Shown one piece after another: positions 51,621 through 60,101 of a DNA stretch of 64,000 nt. A model generated the notes under the pieces. The model was not told where the DNA came from, did not search any database, and worked only from the letters and a program-made list of their open reading frames with translations. Both the position numbers and the translations under genes were made by a program. Position 1 is the stretch's first letter; each line of letters opens with the position of its first letter. The stretch comes from Limenecus sp048360435 (GTDB lineage: Bacteria > Cyanobacteriota > Vampirovibrionia > Gastranaerophilales > Gastranaerophilaceae). The stretch is taken from NCBI GenBank assembly GCA_048360435.1, contig DBGCOP010000040.1, positions 29,846 to 93,845 on the forward strand, read 5' to 3'.

Positions 51621-52139
51621 ATGAGTCTTGGTATTACATTAAATACAAACAGAAATTATATCGATACATCTTCAGTAAACGAAGTTGCAAAACAAATTTT
51701 TCAAAATGCTGAATCAAAATCTTTCGATATTAACAATACAGTAGACTTGTCAAAGTTCAGAAGACCTGAAGTAGGCATTGATCTTTACAGCCAGAGAACA
51801 AATCTTGATACTTCAAGACAGGTTGCTGTAAGAAATGCCGGTCTTGATATTAATTTGAATGAAAACTTTATTGCTAACGTTCAATATTTGAACACAATGG
51901 CTGCAATGAACACAGAAAAAGTTCAAAAAAATGTTGAAGGAAAATTGATTGCACCTGTTGCAGAAGGTGAAAAATCAGAAGTTAAAAACATTTTTAACCT
52001 TCCCGGAATAATTGAACTTTCTAATTCTAAAACTTTGGATAAAGATAAAAGAGGTTCAAATCCTTTTTCTTTCTTCTCTATGAATTCTAATAAAGGTCAT
52101 GAAAAACAAGAAGAAAAAATTGTAAATATTTTTGCATAA
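51621..52139 (+). CDS. Protein of unknown function, lineage-specific
   Basis: 172 residues, no recognised domain, no signal peptide or membrane segment. Start MSLGITLNTNRNYIDTSSVN belongs to the group of Asn/Ser-rich starts seen in other uncharacterised proteins here. The middle has polar LSKFRRPEVGIDLYSQRTNL and LDINLNENFIANVQYLNTMA; the end is Lys/Glu-rich. AAGGGG lies some 11 bases upstream of the ATG. Divergent from ftsH (184-bp gap), single gene with a terminator. Confidence 0.55.
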   Translation: MSLGITLNTNRNYIDTSSVNEVAKQIFQNAESKSFDINNTVDLSKFRRPEVGIDLYSQRTNLDTSRQVAVRNAGLDINLNENFIANVQYLNTMAAMNTEKVQKNVEGKLIAPVAEGEKSEVKNIFNLPGIIELSNSKTLDKDKRGSNPFSFFSMNSNKGHEKQEEKIVNIFA

Positions 52140-52169
52140 ACTAAAACCAAAACTTATTGCTTGATTATC

Positions 52170-52193
52170 AGATGAGTCTTAAAAAACTCATCT
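52170..52193 (+). terminator. Intrinsic terminator
   Basis: AGATGAGT / ACTCATCT stem with 8-nt loop CTTAAAAA and T run. Confidence 0.85.
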
Positions 52194-52258
52194 TTTTTAT
52201 TTTCCGAAAATGGTTAATATGCTTAATATCAAATTCCCGAGTGTATCAAATATTCCCA

Positions 52259-53089
52259 TTAGCCTAAATCGCTTATCGCTGTTTTTCCAAATTTTGCACT
52301 GAGGTCATCGACATGGTGAATAAAATACATCAAAGGTTCCAGATCTTTTTCACCTAAATCAACAATAGCTCCCCATTCTGCTCTGCCGTGGTGTGCTGCA
52401 ATCATTTTTGCAACGGTTTTAAATCCGTGTGCCATACAGTTTGAAAATCCCCACTGTGAATGAGTAAGCCATTCTTTTGGAAAATCCTCGTCGTATTCAA
52501 TCAGTCCTGATTCTGTGTCAATTCTGTATTCAAATATCTTTCCGAAATCATGAAGTATGCATGCAGCATACACACATGATTTGTCTAATTTTTTATAGAT
52601 GTTATTCATAAGGCAGTCTGCAATGCACAAACATTCATAAGTGTGTTCAACGAGACCTCCCAGGTAGTTGTGGTGCATTAATCTTGCCGCAGGAGCGGTT
52701 TTGAATTTTTCTTCATGCTCAAAAAGAAGCTCTGTTACATATTTTTTTAAATCTTCATTTTCTATTTTATTTGCATATTCAATTATTGATCCAAAAAGCA
52801 AATCTCTCTGTTCCTGGTCCAATCCTATTTTTGCTTCATTAATAAGTTCAAGATTTGAAACCAAACAGTTGTTATATTTTTCATTGTAAGAACCGGCAAG
52901 AATTTTAACTTGGTTTCCGGTTCTAAAGATTCTGCTGTCGAGTCTGTTCAGTGTTTCTTCCCAAAGAATACAGTTTAACAAGGAATCATCAGACAAATTT
53001 TTTAACTGGAGTTTTCCCATTTTTGTGCCGGCTTTTGTATCTCCTACTGAAAAAATTACTACTTCATAAGTTTGGGATAAATCTAACAT
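52259..53089 (-). CDS. YhaM-like 3'-5' exoribonuclease (OB-fold + HD domain)
   Basis: 276 residues. N-terminal OB-fold (TKMGKLQLKNLSDDSLLNCI, GNQVKILAGSYNEKYNN), C-terminal HD metal-dependent hydrolase: MHHNYLGGLVEHTYECLCI, CVYAACILHDFGKIFEY (H-D) and IAAHHGRAEWGAIVD. This domain order is diagnostic of the YhaM/CBF1 family, which degrades RNA and single-stranded DNA. Single gene. Confidence 0.85.
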   Translation of the reverse strand: MLDLSQTYEVVIFSVGDTKAGTKMGKLQLKNLSDDSLLNCILWEETLNRLDSRIFRTGNQVKILAGSYNEKYNNCLVSNLELINEAKIGLDQEQRDLLFGSIIEYANKIENEDLKKYVTELLFEHEEKFKTAPAARLMHHNYLGGLVEHTYECLCIADCLMNNIYKKLDKSCVYAACILHDFGKIFEYRIDTESGLIEYDEDFPKEWLTHSQWGFSNCMAHGFKTVAKMIAAHHGRAEWGAIVDLGEKDLEPLMYFIHHVDDLSAKFGKTAISDLG

Positions 53090-53227
53090 ATTTTTCCTTT
53101 CAAATTTAAAATTAAGTTTATTTTAGCACTAAATTTTATGAATTGTTAAATAATGACATATTAAATGTACAGAAAGCAAAATTTATAATACAATTTCAAT
53201 TAGTAAATAAAATTCGGGAGAGAAGTT

Positions 53228-54259
53228 TTGATTAAAAAAGCAATGGTGATGGCAGCAGGTGTAGGCTCAAGATTGGATCCTCTTACACAGAATATACCTA
53301 AACCCCTTGTTCCTGTTTTAAATAAGCCGGTAATGGATATTCTTCTGGAAAAGCTGAAATCTTTCGGTGTAGAGAAGGTAATAGCAAACACTCATTATCT
53401 TGCTGAAAAAATTCAACAAAGATACTCGCAAAACTCTCCTGTGGATATTAATTTTTCATACATACACGAAAAGACTCTTTCCGGAACTGCCGGCGGTGTA
53501 AAAAAGTGTGAATTCTTTTTTGATGATGTCGAAGATTTTATTGTGGTCAGTGCTGACGGACTTCATGATGCTGATTTGGAAAAAATTGTTAAATCTCACT
53601 TAGAAAGCGGTTGTATTGCTACAATGGCTATTGTTGCTGTTGAACATGAAGAGGTTCACAAATATGGAGTTGTGGTTTCTTCCCCTGAACATAAAGTTGT
53701 TGAATTTCAAGAAAAACCTTCAATTGATGAAGCAAAAAGCAATTTTATAAACACAGGAATTTATGTTTTTAACAAAAAAATATTTGATTATATTCCGGAA
53801 GGAGAAAAATTTGATTTTGCAAAAAATGTTTTTCCGAAGCTTTTAGAAGCAGGTGAAGACATAAATACATATAGAATTTATTCTTATTGGTCGGATATAG
53901 GTACGACTGATCAATATATTCAATCAAACGAAGATGCGCTTTGCCGAAAGGTTATGATTCCTGAGCCTAATATCATGAGAAAGTTTGAGTCGGTTTATAC
54001 AGTCGGGCACAAATGTATAATAGATAAAAGTGCAAAATTTTCAAATCATGTAATTGTTGGAAATAACTGTAAAGTAGGCAAGAATGTAGTTTTGGACAAT
54101 GTTATTCTCTGGGATAATATTGTGGTTGAAGATGATACTGTTTTAAAAAATTGTGTTATTGCTGAAAACGTTACAATAAAAACCTCAATTGAAGGTAAAG
54201 AAAATAACTGGGAGGTCATAGGACCCAACAAAGTTGTTGATATAAGTTGTGTAAGATAG
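53228..54259 (+). CDS. NDP-sugar pyrophosphorylase (mannose-/glucose-1-phosphate nucleotidyltransferase)
   Basis: 343 residues, TTG start with GGGAGAGAAG upstream. Nucleotidyltransferase signature MVMAAGVGSRLDPLT then KPLVPVLNKPVMD; substrate-site ISADGL-type VVSADGLHDAD, FVNTGIYVF-like FINTGIYVFNK and WSDIGTTDQY. C-terminal left-handed beta-helix repeats (KCIIDKSAKFSNHVIVGNNC). Likely supplies GDP-mannose or dTDP/UDP-glucose for surface glycans. 27 bp before the DAHP synthase gene. Confidence 0.85.
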   Translation: MIKKAMVMAAGVGSRLDPLTQNIPKPLVPVLNKPVMDILLEKLKSFGVEKVIANTHYLAEKIQQRYSQNSPVDINFSYIHEKTLSGTAGGVKKCEFFFDDVEDFIVVSADGLHDADLEKIVKSHLESGCIATMAIVAVEHEEVHKYGVVVSSPEHKVVEFQEKPSIDEAKSNFINTGIYVFNKKIFDYIPEGEKFDFAKNVFPKLLEAGEDINTYRIYSYWSDIGTTDQYIQSNEDALCRKVMIPEPNIMRKFESVYTVGHKCIIDKSAKFSNHVIVGNNCKVGKNVVLDNVILWDNIVVEDDTVLKNCVIAENVTIKTSIEGKENNWEVIGPNKVVDISCVR

Positions 54260-54286
54260 TCGAACATTGAAGATAGGGATGAAAAA

Positions 54287-55351
54287 ATGATAATAATAAT
54301 GGAGCCGAAAGCAACAGTCGAACAAATTAATGCAGTCAAAAGGAGTATGGAAAATAAAGGTTTCAAAATAGTTTTGAACCATGGCGATGTTATGACCGTA
54401 CTTGCTGCGATTGGAGATAAAAGACTTATTGAACCTCAATCTGTTGCATCATTTGAAGGTGTAAGAGAAGTAAAGCTTATACAAGAACCTTATAAACTGG
54501 CTTCAAGAGAATATAAAGAAGAGGATTCCGTTATTGAATTCAAAAACGGTGTAAAAATCGGCGGATTAGAAAGACCTGTTATGATGGTTGGACCGTGTTC
54601 TGTTGAAAAGGAATTCGACGGGTTGATGGAGATTGCTACTGCCGCTAAAGAAATGGGTTGTGAATTTCTTAGAGGCGGTGCTTTTAAACCCAGAACTTCT
54701 CCCTATGATTTTCAAGGTTTGGGGGAAAAGGGGCTGCAATATTTGAAAGAAGCAGCTGAAAAAACAGGCATGCTTGTTGTTTCTGAGGTTATGGATACTG
54801 CTGATGTGGATATGTTCTGTGATTATGTTGATTTAATCCAAATTGGTGCAAGAAATATGCAAAATTTTAAACTCTTAAAAGCTGTTGGAAAAGCCGGAAA
54901 ACCTGTGCTTTTAAAAAGAGGTCCCGCTGCAACAATAAGAGAGTTTTTGCTGGCTGCTGAACATATAATGGCGAATGACAATGATAAAGTTATTTTGTGT
55001 GAAAGAGGTGTGAAGGGCTTTGATTCCACATTTACAAGAAATACACTTGACATTGCTGCTATTCCTATAATCAAAAAATATTCACATCTTCCTGTCATTG
55101 CTGACCCAAGTCACGGAACGGGAAGAAGATATCTTGTTGAACCTATGAGCAAAGCTGCTTTAATTGCAGGAGCAAACGGGTTGATGATTGAAATTCATAA
55201 CGACCCGGAAAATGCTTCTTCTGACGGAGCTCAAAGTTTGAATCTTACTCAGTTCAGAGAAGTCCAAAGACACTTGAACAAACTCATCGGCAGAATTGAT
55301 TATGATAACAAACAAATCAAAGCAGAAAGAGAAAAAGAGGCTCTCAGATAG
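54287..55351 (+). CDS. aroF: 3-deoxy-7-phosphoheptulonate (DAHP) synthase, type I-beta
   Basis: First step of the shikimate pathway. 354 residues. N-terminal ferredoxin-like regulatory domain (EPKATVEQINAVKRSMENKG) as in Thermotoga and Bacillus-type enzymes; then the barrel with VMMVGPCSVE, LRGGAFKPRTSPYDFQG, IQIGARNMQNFKLL, VLLKRG and VIADPSHGTGRR. Feedback control by aromatic amino acids is typical of this fold and is inferred. Stop overlaps a short GTG-started frame. Confidence 0.93.
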   Translation: MIIIMEPKATVEQINAVKRSMENKGFKIVLNHGDVMTVLAAIGDKRLIEPQSVASFEGVREVKLIQEPYKLASREYKEEDSVIEFKNGVKIGGLERPVMMVGPCSVEKEFDGLMEIATAAKEMGCEFLRGGAFKPRTSPYDFQGLGEKGLQYLKEAAEKTGMLVVSEVMDTADVDMFCDYVDLIQIGARNMQNFKLLKAVGKAGKPVLLKRGPAATIREFLLAAEHIMANDNDKVILCERGVKGFDSTFTRNTLDIAAIPIIKKYSHLPVIADPSHGTGRRYLVEPMSKAALIAGANGLMIEIHNDPENASSDGAQSLNLTQFREVQRHLNKLIGRIDYDNKQIKAEREKEALR

Positions 55352-55479
55352 TGAAAAAGTATTCTGACAGAAGTGAAAACAGAATAAGAAAAAAGTTTCA
55401 AACACTAAATGATGTTTTAAAAGACAGCCTGTTAAAATCATTCGTTTATGAAAAAGCAATGAAAGAAAAATCTGTTTAA
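55351..55479 (+). CDS. Possible 42-residue basic small protein
   Basis: GTG start shares its first G with the aroF stop TAG (TAGTG coupling). 42 residues rich in Lys, Arg and Ser, helical (RSENRIRKKFQTLNDVLKDS). AGAGG lies ten bases before GTG. The 3' end coincides with the shared terminator and overlaps the end of the convergent gene by 4 bp. Unknown family; real translation is uncertain. Confidence 0.4.
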   Translation: MKKYSDRSENRIRKKFQTLNDVLKDSLLKSFVYEKAMKEKSV

Positions 55480-55489
55480 ACAGATTTTT
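55466..55489. terminator. Bidirectional terminator
   Basis: AAAAATCTG / CAGATTTTT around TTTAAA with flanking A and T runs, between aroF/small frame and the convergent gene. Confidence 0.8.
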
Positions 55490-56474
55490 TTCTCTGTTCA
55501 TTAAGCGTACCTTTGTTGTCTATTTCCATAACAATTTTTATAATTGAATGGATAATAAACAATAATTGAGGTGAAACTTTGGAGGATTTTGAAAATTCTA
55601 CTTTTGCTTCATCTGTTTTTGCTGCTTCATTTTCTTGAGATGCTTTTCTGACAGTGTAAGAAACATCCGGCTTAACGCCCATTATTGACGCATCTGTTTT
55701 AATAGATTCGTTAAAAGTATCTTTTGGAAACTGCTCACAGCAGCTTATGTCTATGTTGTATCCTTGATCCTCTTTGTAAAGAAGGATTTTTACAATTCCA
55801 TAATTTTTTGTTGTGATAATAATTGTCATTACATCTTCTGAGGAGCTGTTTTTACCGTCTTTATTTTCTTCTGATCCAAGATTGAAGGCAGCTGCTTCGT
55901 TTAATGGCAGCCACGGAAGATACATTACAAGAAAGCTTTTTAAAACCTGAGATGCAGAGGCATCGTTTGCCGGAATGCAGGCATTTATGAGAGCTTGCAT
56001 TTCTTTCAGCTGATGAGTGTCAAAAATTCCTGATTGATTCATTGTTATTATCATTTTTTGTATTTTAGATAATGCTTCTTTTCCGTTTGTTTGAAGAAGC
56101 ACAAGTAACTTTGCAATATCCATATTCTGTGTCATAAGTGCATTCAGTTCTTTTGCTGCAACTGTTTTTCCGTCTGTGGCAAGAAACTGCACCAGATCTT
56201 GAATGGATGATGGAAAATCAAAAAGATTTTTCAAAAGCATGGAACGTTCAAAGTTAGACAGTTCTTTGAGCTGCATTTGTGTATTCATGATATCTTGCTG
56301 GCGAACAAAGTTTTGTGCAATATTTTGCATTGTCTGGTTTATTTGTTTGACAGCTTCGTTTTGTGCTTTTTGAAAATTTTCATTTGCAACATGTCCGGGC
56401 TGCTGGGTAGGCATTTTGCCGGTGCTGTAATCAAAGACATTTTTTAAAAATTGTCCGAGTCCGATTTCACCCAT
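55476..56474 (-). CDS. Protein of unknown function, possibly FliK-like
   Basis: 332 residues. Helical Gln/Met-rich N-terminal half (KQINQTMQNIAQNFVRQQDI), then a beta-containing part with FLVMYLPWLPLNEAA and TIIITTKNYGIVKILLYKED. The order of a disordered N-half and a small beta C-domain recalls hook-length control FliK, and flhB is in the window, but conserved FliK residues are not clear. C-terminal hydrophobic helix LLFIIHSIIKIVMEID. No signal peptide. Preceded by a 67-residue Cys protein gene 79 bp upstream. Confidence 0.45.
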   Translation of the reverse strand: MGEIGLGQFLKNVFDYSTGKMPTQQPGHVANENFQKAQNEAVKQINQTMQNIAQNFVRQQDIMNTQMQLKELSNFERSMLLKNLFDFPSSIQDLVQFLATDGKTVAAKELNALMTQNMDIAKLLVLLQTNGKEALSKIQKMIITMNQSGIFDTHQLKEMQALINACIPANDASASQVLKSFLVMYLPWLPLNEAAAFNLGSEENKDGKNSSSEDVMTIIITTKNYGIVKILLYKEDQGYNIDISCCEQFPKDTFNESIKTDASIMGVKPDVSYTVRKASQENEAAKTDEAKVEFSKSSKVSPQLLFIIHSIIKIVMEIDNKGTLNEQRKKSV

Positions 56475-56553
56475 TTTGTTTTCTCATAGTTTAAGTACTT
56501 ATATCTTTATTATAATAATTTTTCGTAATAAAGCAGAGTTTTGCTGATTCTGT

Positions 56554-56757
56554 TTAAAATTTGTTTGATTGGCTTTTTTCAAAAATTTCTCTGCTTTTTG
56601 CAAGAGCGTGGTTTTTGAATGAGCACATACCTTTTGATTTGTCATAAACTCCTATGCTTGTTAACCTGCTTGCAACCAGCTCGTTAATGTCATCAGGCGC
56701 AATAAACAGTGCACATTCGCTTGTACATACATCAAAATTGAAAGGGCATTTTTTCAT
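56554..56757 (-). CDS. Small Cys-cluster protein
   Basis: 67 residues, CPFNFDVCTSECALFI at positions 4-19 (C-x6-C-x3-C) and a fourth Cys in GMCSFKNHALAKSREIFE. Four Cys in so small a protein suggest a zinc or FeS site. AGGAGAAC before ATG. No recognised family; neighbours unknown. Confidence 0.6.
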   Translation of the reverse strand: MKKCPFNFDVCTSECALFIAPDDINELVASRLTSIGVYDKSKGMCSFKNHALAKSREIFEKSQSNKF

Positions 56758-56841
56758 TTTTGTTCTCCTATCCCGTTTTTATTTTGACACTTTTGAGGCT
56801 TGTCTGCATACGCAGTTCGGGTGATTTTTAGAAAAAAGCAC

Positions 56842-56869
56842 TTAACATTTTTTAATATTGTATTATAAT
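56842..56869 (+). promoter_or_regulatory. Promoter of the 81-residue protein
   Basis: TTAACA (56842-56847), 16-bp spacer, consensus TATAAT (56864-56869). Implies a leader of about 120 nt before ATG 56996. Confidence 0.6.
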
Positions 56870-56995
56870 AAACATGACAGACCTGAAAATATCCTTATAG
56901 ATATAATTGTTAATAAATTAGGTTTAGTAAGGTCTTCCCCAACTTTAATCAAACAATGAAGCTCGGTTAAGGGTTGCCAAGAAAGGTAAAAAAGT

Positions 56996-57241
56996 ATGAT
57001 TGAAAATCTTGTAGGTTTTATTTCAAAAGCTTTGACTCCGTCAAAATCAACGGCTGTTACGGCTGTCAGACCTGCATCCGTGAATCCTTTTGCCAATACA
57101 TCAGCAAATCCTTTTATGAGCCAAACTTCTGTAAATTCTAATTTTTACGGAAAAAACAACCCTGTAAGGGGTGGCTATTTTGCAGGCTATTATAATGGTA
57201 AGCCGAATATTGTAGGAAGACGTTTATTTGTGGAAGTGTAA
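56996..57241 (+). CDS. Small protein of unknown function
   Basis: 81 residues. N-terminal amphipathic ENLVGFISKALTPSKSTA, a low-complexity Asn/Ser/Pro part with NPFANTSANPF, then Gly/Tyr-rich GGYFAGYYNGKPNIVGRRLF. AAGAAAGG upstream. Own promoter with long leader and terminator. Not recognised. Confidence 0.55.
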   Translation: MIENLVGFISKALTPSKSTAVTAVRPASVNPFANTSANPFMSQTSVNSNFYGKNNPVRGGYFAGYYNGKPNIVGRRLFVEV

Positions 57242-57261
57242 TTTTTATAAACAAGATTAAG

Positions 57262-57285
57262 AAAGAGGTAAAATTTTACCTCTTT
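57262..57285 (+). terminator. Intrinsic terminator
   Basis: Perfect palindrome AAAGAGGTAAAATTTTACCTCTTT-type stem followed by T8. Confidence 0.85.
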
Positions 57286-57348
57286 TTTTTTGCATTCAAA
57301 TTTTGTCTTTGCTATTGTACGAAAAGAATAAAAGAGCAGGAGTTTCAT

Positions 57349-58398
57349 ATGAAAAAAATTACATCAATCTTTTTGTTTATTTTAATATCAGTGCTTTCTA
57401 TTTCAAGCGTTTCAGCCTTGCCTGAAAAGGCACAAATGCTTCCGGCTTTTTCGTCAATATCAGATTCTCAGGATAGAATCTGGGTTGGTACTTTCCAACT
57501 GGTTTGGAATGATTTTATGGATGAAGTAGTTAAAGGACCGATTAATTTTAAAAACGGAACTCCTAAAGATGCGTTGCTATTGAATAAGCAGGAGTTTAAA
57601 AAGTCAATGCTCTCGGACGATTCCTATTATACGGCATGGGGAAGAACTAATCCGGAGTTAAAATCAAAAATAGAAAAAGATTTGTGGAATAAATTTCAAG
57701 AAAAAAGTGTAGTGCTAGATAAAATTGATTGGAACGACCCTTTTAACGCATATTTGTTTTATGCAATGCTGAAAAAGGATTTTAAGTTCCATACAAAATT
57801 TGAAATTTTAGATAAAGAGAAATTTGGTAATAATAAAACAGAAATTCCATATTTCGGTTTGGATAAAGAAAGTCCGGCATACCTTTACAACGGGGTAGAT
57901 GTTTTATTTTATAATAACCCTTTTGACTATGCGGTTGTTTTAAAATCTGATAATGATCAGGTTATTTTATACAGAACTAATGACAATAAGTCTTTTGACA
58001 GATTATTTTCAGATCTTCAGAAAAAGTCACAGAAATATAAAGGAAACAAGAAATTTGTTGCCGGTGATCAATTAAAAGTTCCTTATATGACAATAAATCA
58101 ACAAACTGAATTTCCCGAATTGTGCAAAAAAGAGATTCTTACGACAAATTTATATATAGACAAAGCTATTCAAACAGTTGAATTTAATATGACAAGAAGA
58201 GGGGTTAAACTGAAAAGTGAAGCAGTGATTGATGCGAACTTTATGTCAATGCCGATAAAAGTAAAAGAAAGAGGCAGAAACTTCTTCTTCAATAATACAT
58301 TTGTTCTCTTTATGAAAGAAACTAACAAAAATGTTCCTTATTTTGCGTTAAGAGCAAAAGATATGGATTTATATAAATATGCTGGAGAGGTTGATTAA
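57349..58398 (+). CDS. Secreted protein, possibly serpin-like
   Basis: 349 residues with a strong signal peptide (MKKITSIFLFILISVLSISS). The C-terminal part TRRGVKLKSEAVIDAN, then NNTFVLFMKETNKNVPYFAL, resembles the hinge and final strands of serpins (EAxxAT... PFxFxIRxxxxxxILFxG). The N-terminal FQLVWNDFMDEVVKG and the length are also compatible. The match is weak and the hinge is atypical, so protease inhibition is only a hypothesis. Cotranscribed with yjbQ, which follows by 8 bp. AGGAG before ATG. Confidence 0.5.
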   Translation: MKKITSIFLFILISVLSISSVSALPEKAQMLPAFSSISDSQDRIWVGTFQLVWNDFMDEVVKGPINFKNGTPKDALLLNKQEFKKSMLSDDSYYTAWGRTNPELKSKIEKDLWNKFQEKSVVLDKIDWNDPFNAYLFYAMLKKDFKFHTKFEILDKEKFGNNKTEIPYFGLDKESPAYLYNGVDVLFYNNPFDYAVVLKSDNDQVILYRTNDNKSFDRLFSDLQKKSQKYKGNKKFVAGDQLKVPYMTINQQTEFPELCKKEILTTNLYIDKAIQTVEFNMTRRGVKLKSEAVIDANFMSMPIKVKERGRNFFFNNTFVLFMKETNKNVPYFALRAKDMDLYKYAGEVD

Positions 58399-58406
58399 CA
58401 GAGAAT

Positions 58407-58823
58407 ATGACTGTTTATAACGAACATTTTTTGATAAATACACATGGATTTACTGATATAATAGATATCACACAAAAGGTAAAATCAGCTGTTTATCAGC
58501 ACAACATAAAAAACGGAAATGTTGTAGTCGCTCTGGCCGGCAGTACGGCTTCAATCACTACGATTGAATATGAACCGGGGCTTTTGAAAGATTTGCCGGA
58601 TGTTTTAAATGAAATTGCACCGATTGATAAAAATTATCATCACGATGATACATGGCATGACGGCAATGGTTACGCTCACGTGCGTGCAGCTATTTTCGGC
58701 AGTTCAATATCGGTTCCTTTAATTGACGGGGCTTTGCTTCTTGGTACATGGCAGCAGATTGTTCTGATTGATTTTGATAACAAGCCCAGAGCCAGAAATG
58801 TTTATGTTCAGATAATCACATAA
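58407..58823 (+). CDS. yjbQ: YjbQ/UPF0047 family protein
   Basis: 138 residues. Signature segments: VVVALAGSTASITTIEYEPG, HHDDTWHDGNGYAHVRAAIFG and GALLLGTWQQIVLIDFDNKP. Family members show weak thiamine-phosphate synthase activity and may be general metabolic housekeeping enzymes. Starts 8 bp after the signal-peptide protein gene. Confidence 0.93.
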   Translation: MTVYNEHFLINTHGFTDIIDITQKVKSAVYQHNIKNGNVVVALAGSTASITTIEYEPGLLKDLPDVLNEIAPIDKNYHHDDTWHDGNGYAHVRAAIFGSSISVPLIDGALLLGTWQQIVLIDFDNKPRARNVYVQIIT

Positions 58824-58841
58824 TGTGATATAAATAATATT

Positions 58842-59345
58842 ATGATAGCTTTGGATTGCAATTTAATAGCATTGAACAGTCCGGAAGATATTCTTCCTTA
58901 TCCTGCTACGAAGTCAGGTCTTTTGGATGAAGACAAAGGATATATAAAATTCGGGTATCCGGCTTCTGATTATCCTGTGTTGAATATGCCTTATATTTTA
59001 GAAGACTTTGAGGGTAATAATATTCCGCCGGGATTTTATGAAATTGTGTTGTCTCCAAACCGGCAGACACTTTATTTTGTCCAGTCAAAGCAGATAAAAG
59101 CTTCTGTTCCTGTTGCAAAACTTGTTGAAAAAATGGTATCCGAGCAAGAAGAACGAGAACGCTTGAAAGAGCAGGAAAAACTTTATAAAAAATATAAAAA
59201 TAATCCAAGAAAACGCCCGAGAGACCAGACCGAAAGAAAAAGACAGGCTGATATGGCGGCTTATATTGATGCAAGGAATGCAGAATATTATATTTTAAAA
59301 TATAAAAACGGAAATATAGAAGCAACGGGTTATATCTTGAAATAG
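58842..59345 (+). CDS. Protein of unknown function with Lys/Arg-rich insert
   Basis: 167 residues. N-terminal beta-rich DEDKGYIKFGYPASDYPVL and IPPGFYEIVLSPNRQTLYFV; then a charged helical stretch (EEREERLKEQEKLYKKY-like) and a final strand AEYYILKYKNGNIEATGYIL. No domain recognised. No ribosome site; third gene of the run with yjbQ. Stops one base before convergent pth. Confidence 0.6.
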   Translation: MIALDCNLIALNSPEDILPYPATKSGLLDEDKGYIKFGYPASDYPVLNMPYILEDFEGNNIPPGFYEIVLSPNRQTLYFVQSKQIKASVPVAKLVEKMVSEQEERERLKEQEKLYKKYKNNPRKRPRDQTERKRQADMAAYIDARNAEYYILKYKNGNIEATGYILK

Positions 59346-59906
59346 CTAATTGAATTTTGTTTGTGCAGCATTTATTCCGTCTTTAAGATAGATTTCAACA
59401 GCTTCTTTTGAATTTTGAAGCACAATTTTCAATTTTTTAAGCTGTTCTTCTGAAAAGTTTTGCAGCACATAAGCTTCTGCGCTTAGATTCAGCTGGGGGC
59501 CTATTCCTATTTTCAGTCGGTCGAATTCTTTGTTTCCTCCCAGAACTTGGATAATTGAACGAATTCCTTTTTGTCCGCCATCTGAGCCTTTTGCTCTGAA
59601 TCTCATTTTTCCGACAGGTAAATCTAAATCATCGTGAATAACTAAAATGTCTTCAGGCGAAATTTTATAAAAATTCATAACAGCAATCACAGATTCGCCG
59701 GACAGGTTCATATATGTATGCGGTTTTAAAAGAATCAAAGTTTCTCCTTCTTTATTGATTTTTGCAATTTCTCCTTTGAATTTCGTTTCAAAGCTAAAAT
59801 CAAAGTTCCAGTGGTAGCTTAGATAGTCAAGAACCATAAAACCTGCATTATGTCTTGTAAATTTATATTTGTCTCCATGATTGCCCAAACCTGCAATGAG
59901 TTTCAT
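59346..59906 (-). CDS. pth: Peptidyl-tRNA hydrolase
   Basis: Frees tRNA from prematurely dropped peptidyl-tRNA. 186 residues. LIAGLGNHGDKYKFTRHNAG (catalytic His), LLKPHTYMNLSGESV (Asn) and VIHDDLDLPVGKMRFRAKGSDGG (Asp), all conserved. Single gene. Convergent with the previous one with no space between stops. Confidence 0.97.
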   Translation of the reverse strand: MKLIAGLGNHGDKYKFTRHNAGFMVLDYLSYHWNFDFSFETKFKGEIAKINKEGETLILLKPHTYMNLSGESVIAVMNFYKISPEDILVIHDDLDLPVGKMRFRAKGSDGGQKGIRSIIQVLGGNKEFDRLKIGIGPQLNLSAEAYVLQNFSEEQLKKLKIVLQNSKEAVEIYLKDGINAAQTKFN

Positions 59907-59977
59907 TTTTTGCCTTTCGTTTTTAGTGTTTAATTTGTAATTTTCGTAAAAATAAGATTGCCCCTGCCGTTACATAC

Positions 59978-59993
59978 TTGTTACCAATAACAA
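59978..59993. promoter_or_regulatory. Inverted repeat upstream of the double-HTH gene
   Basis: TTGTTA-CCAA-TAACAA, perfect 6-bp arms, about 110 bp upstream of the regulator ATG and 70 bp upstream of pth. Possible operator. Confidence 0.4.
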
Positions 59994-60101
59994 AAAGTTT
60001 AAAACCGTTTATCTATATAATATGAAATTTCTCAGGAATTTTTAATGCGAGTTTAAATTAATATTTTAATACATTTTATATCTTAGGGACGGAGGGGACT
60101 A

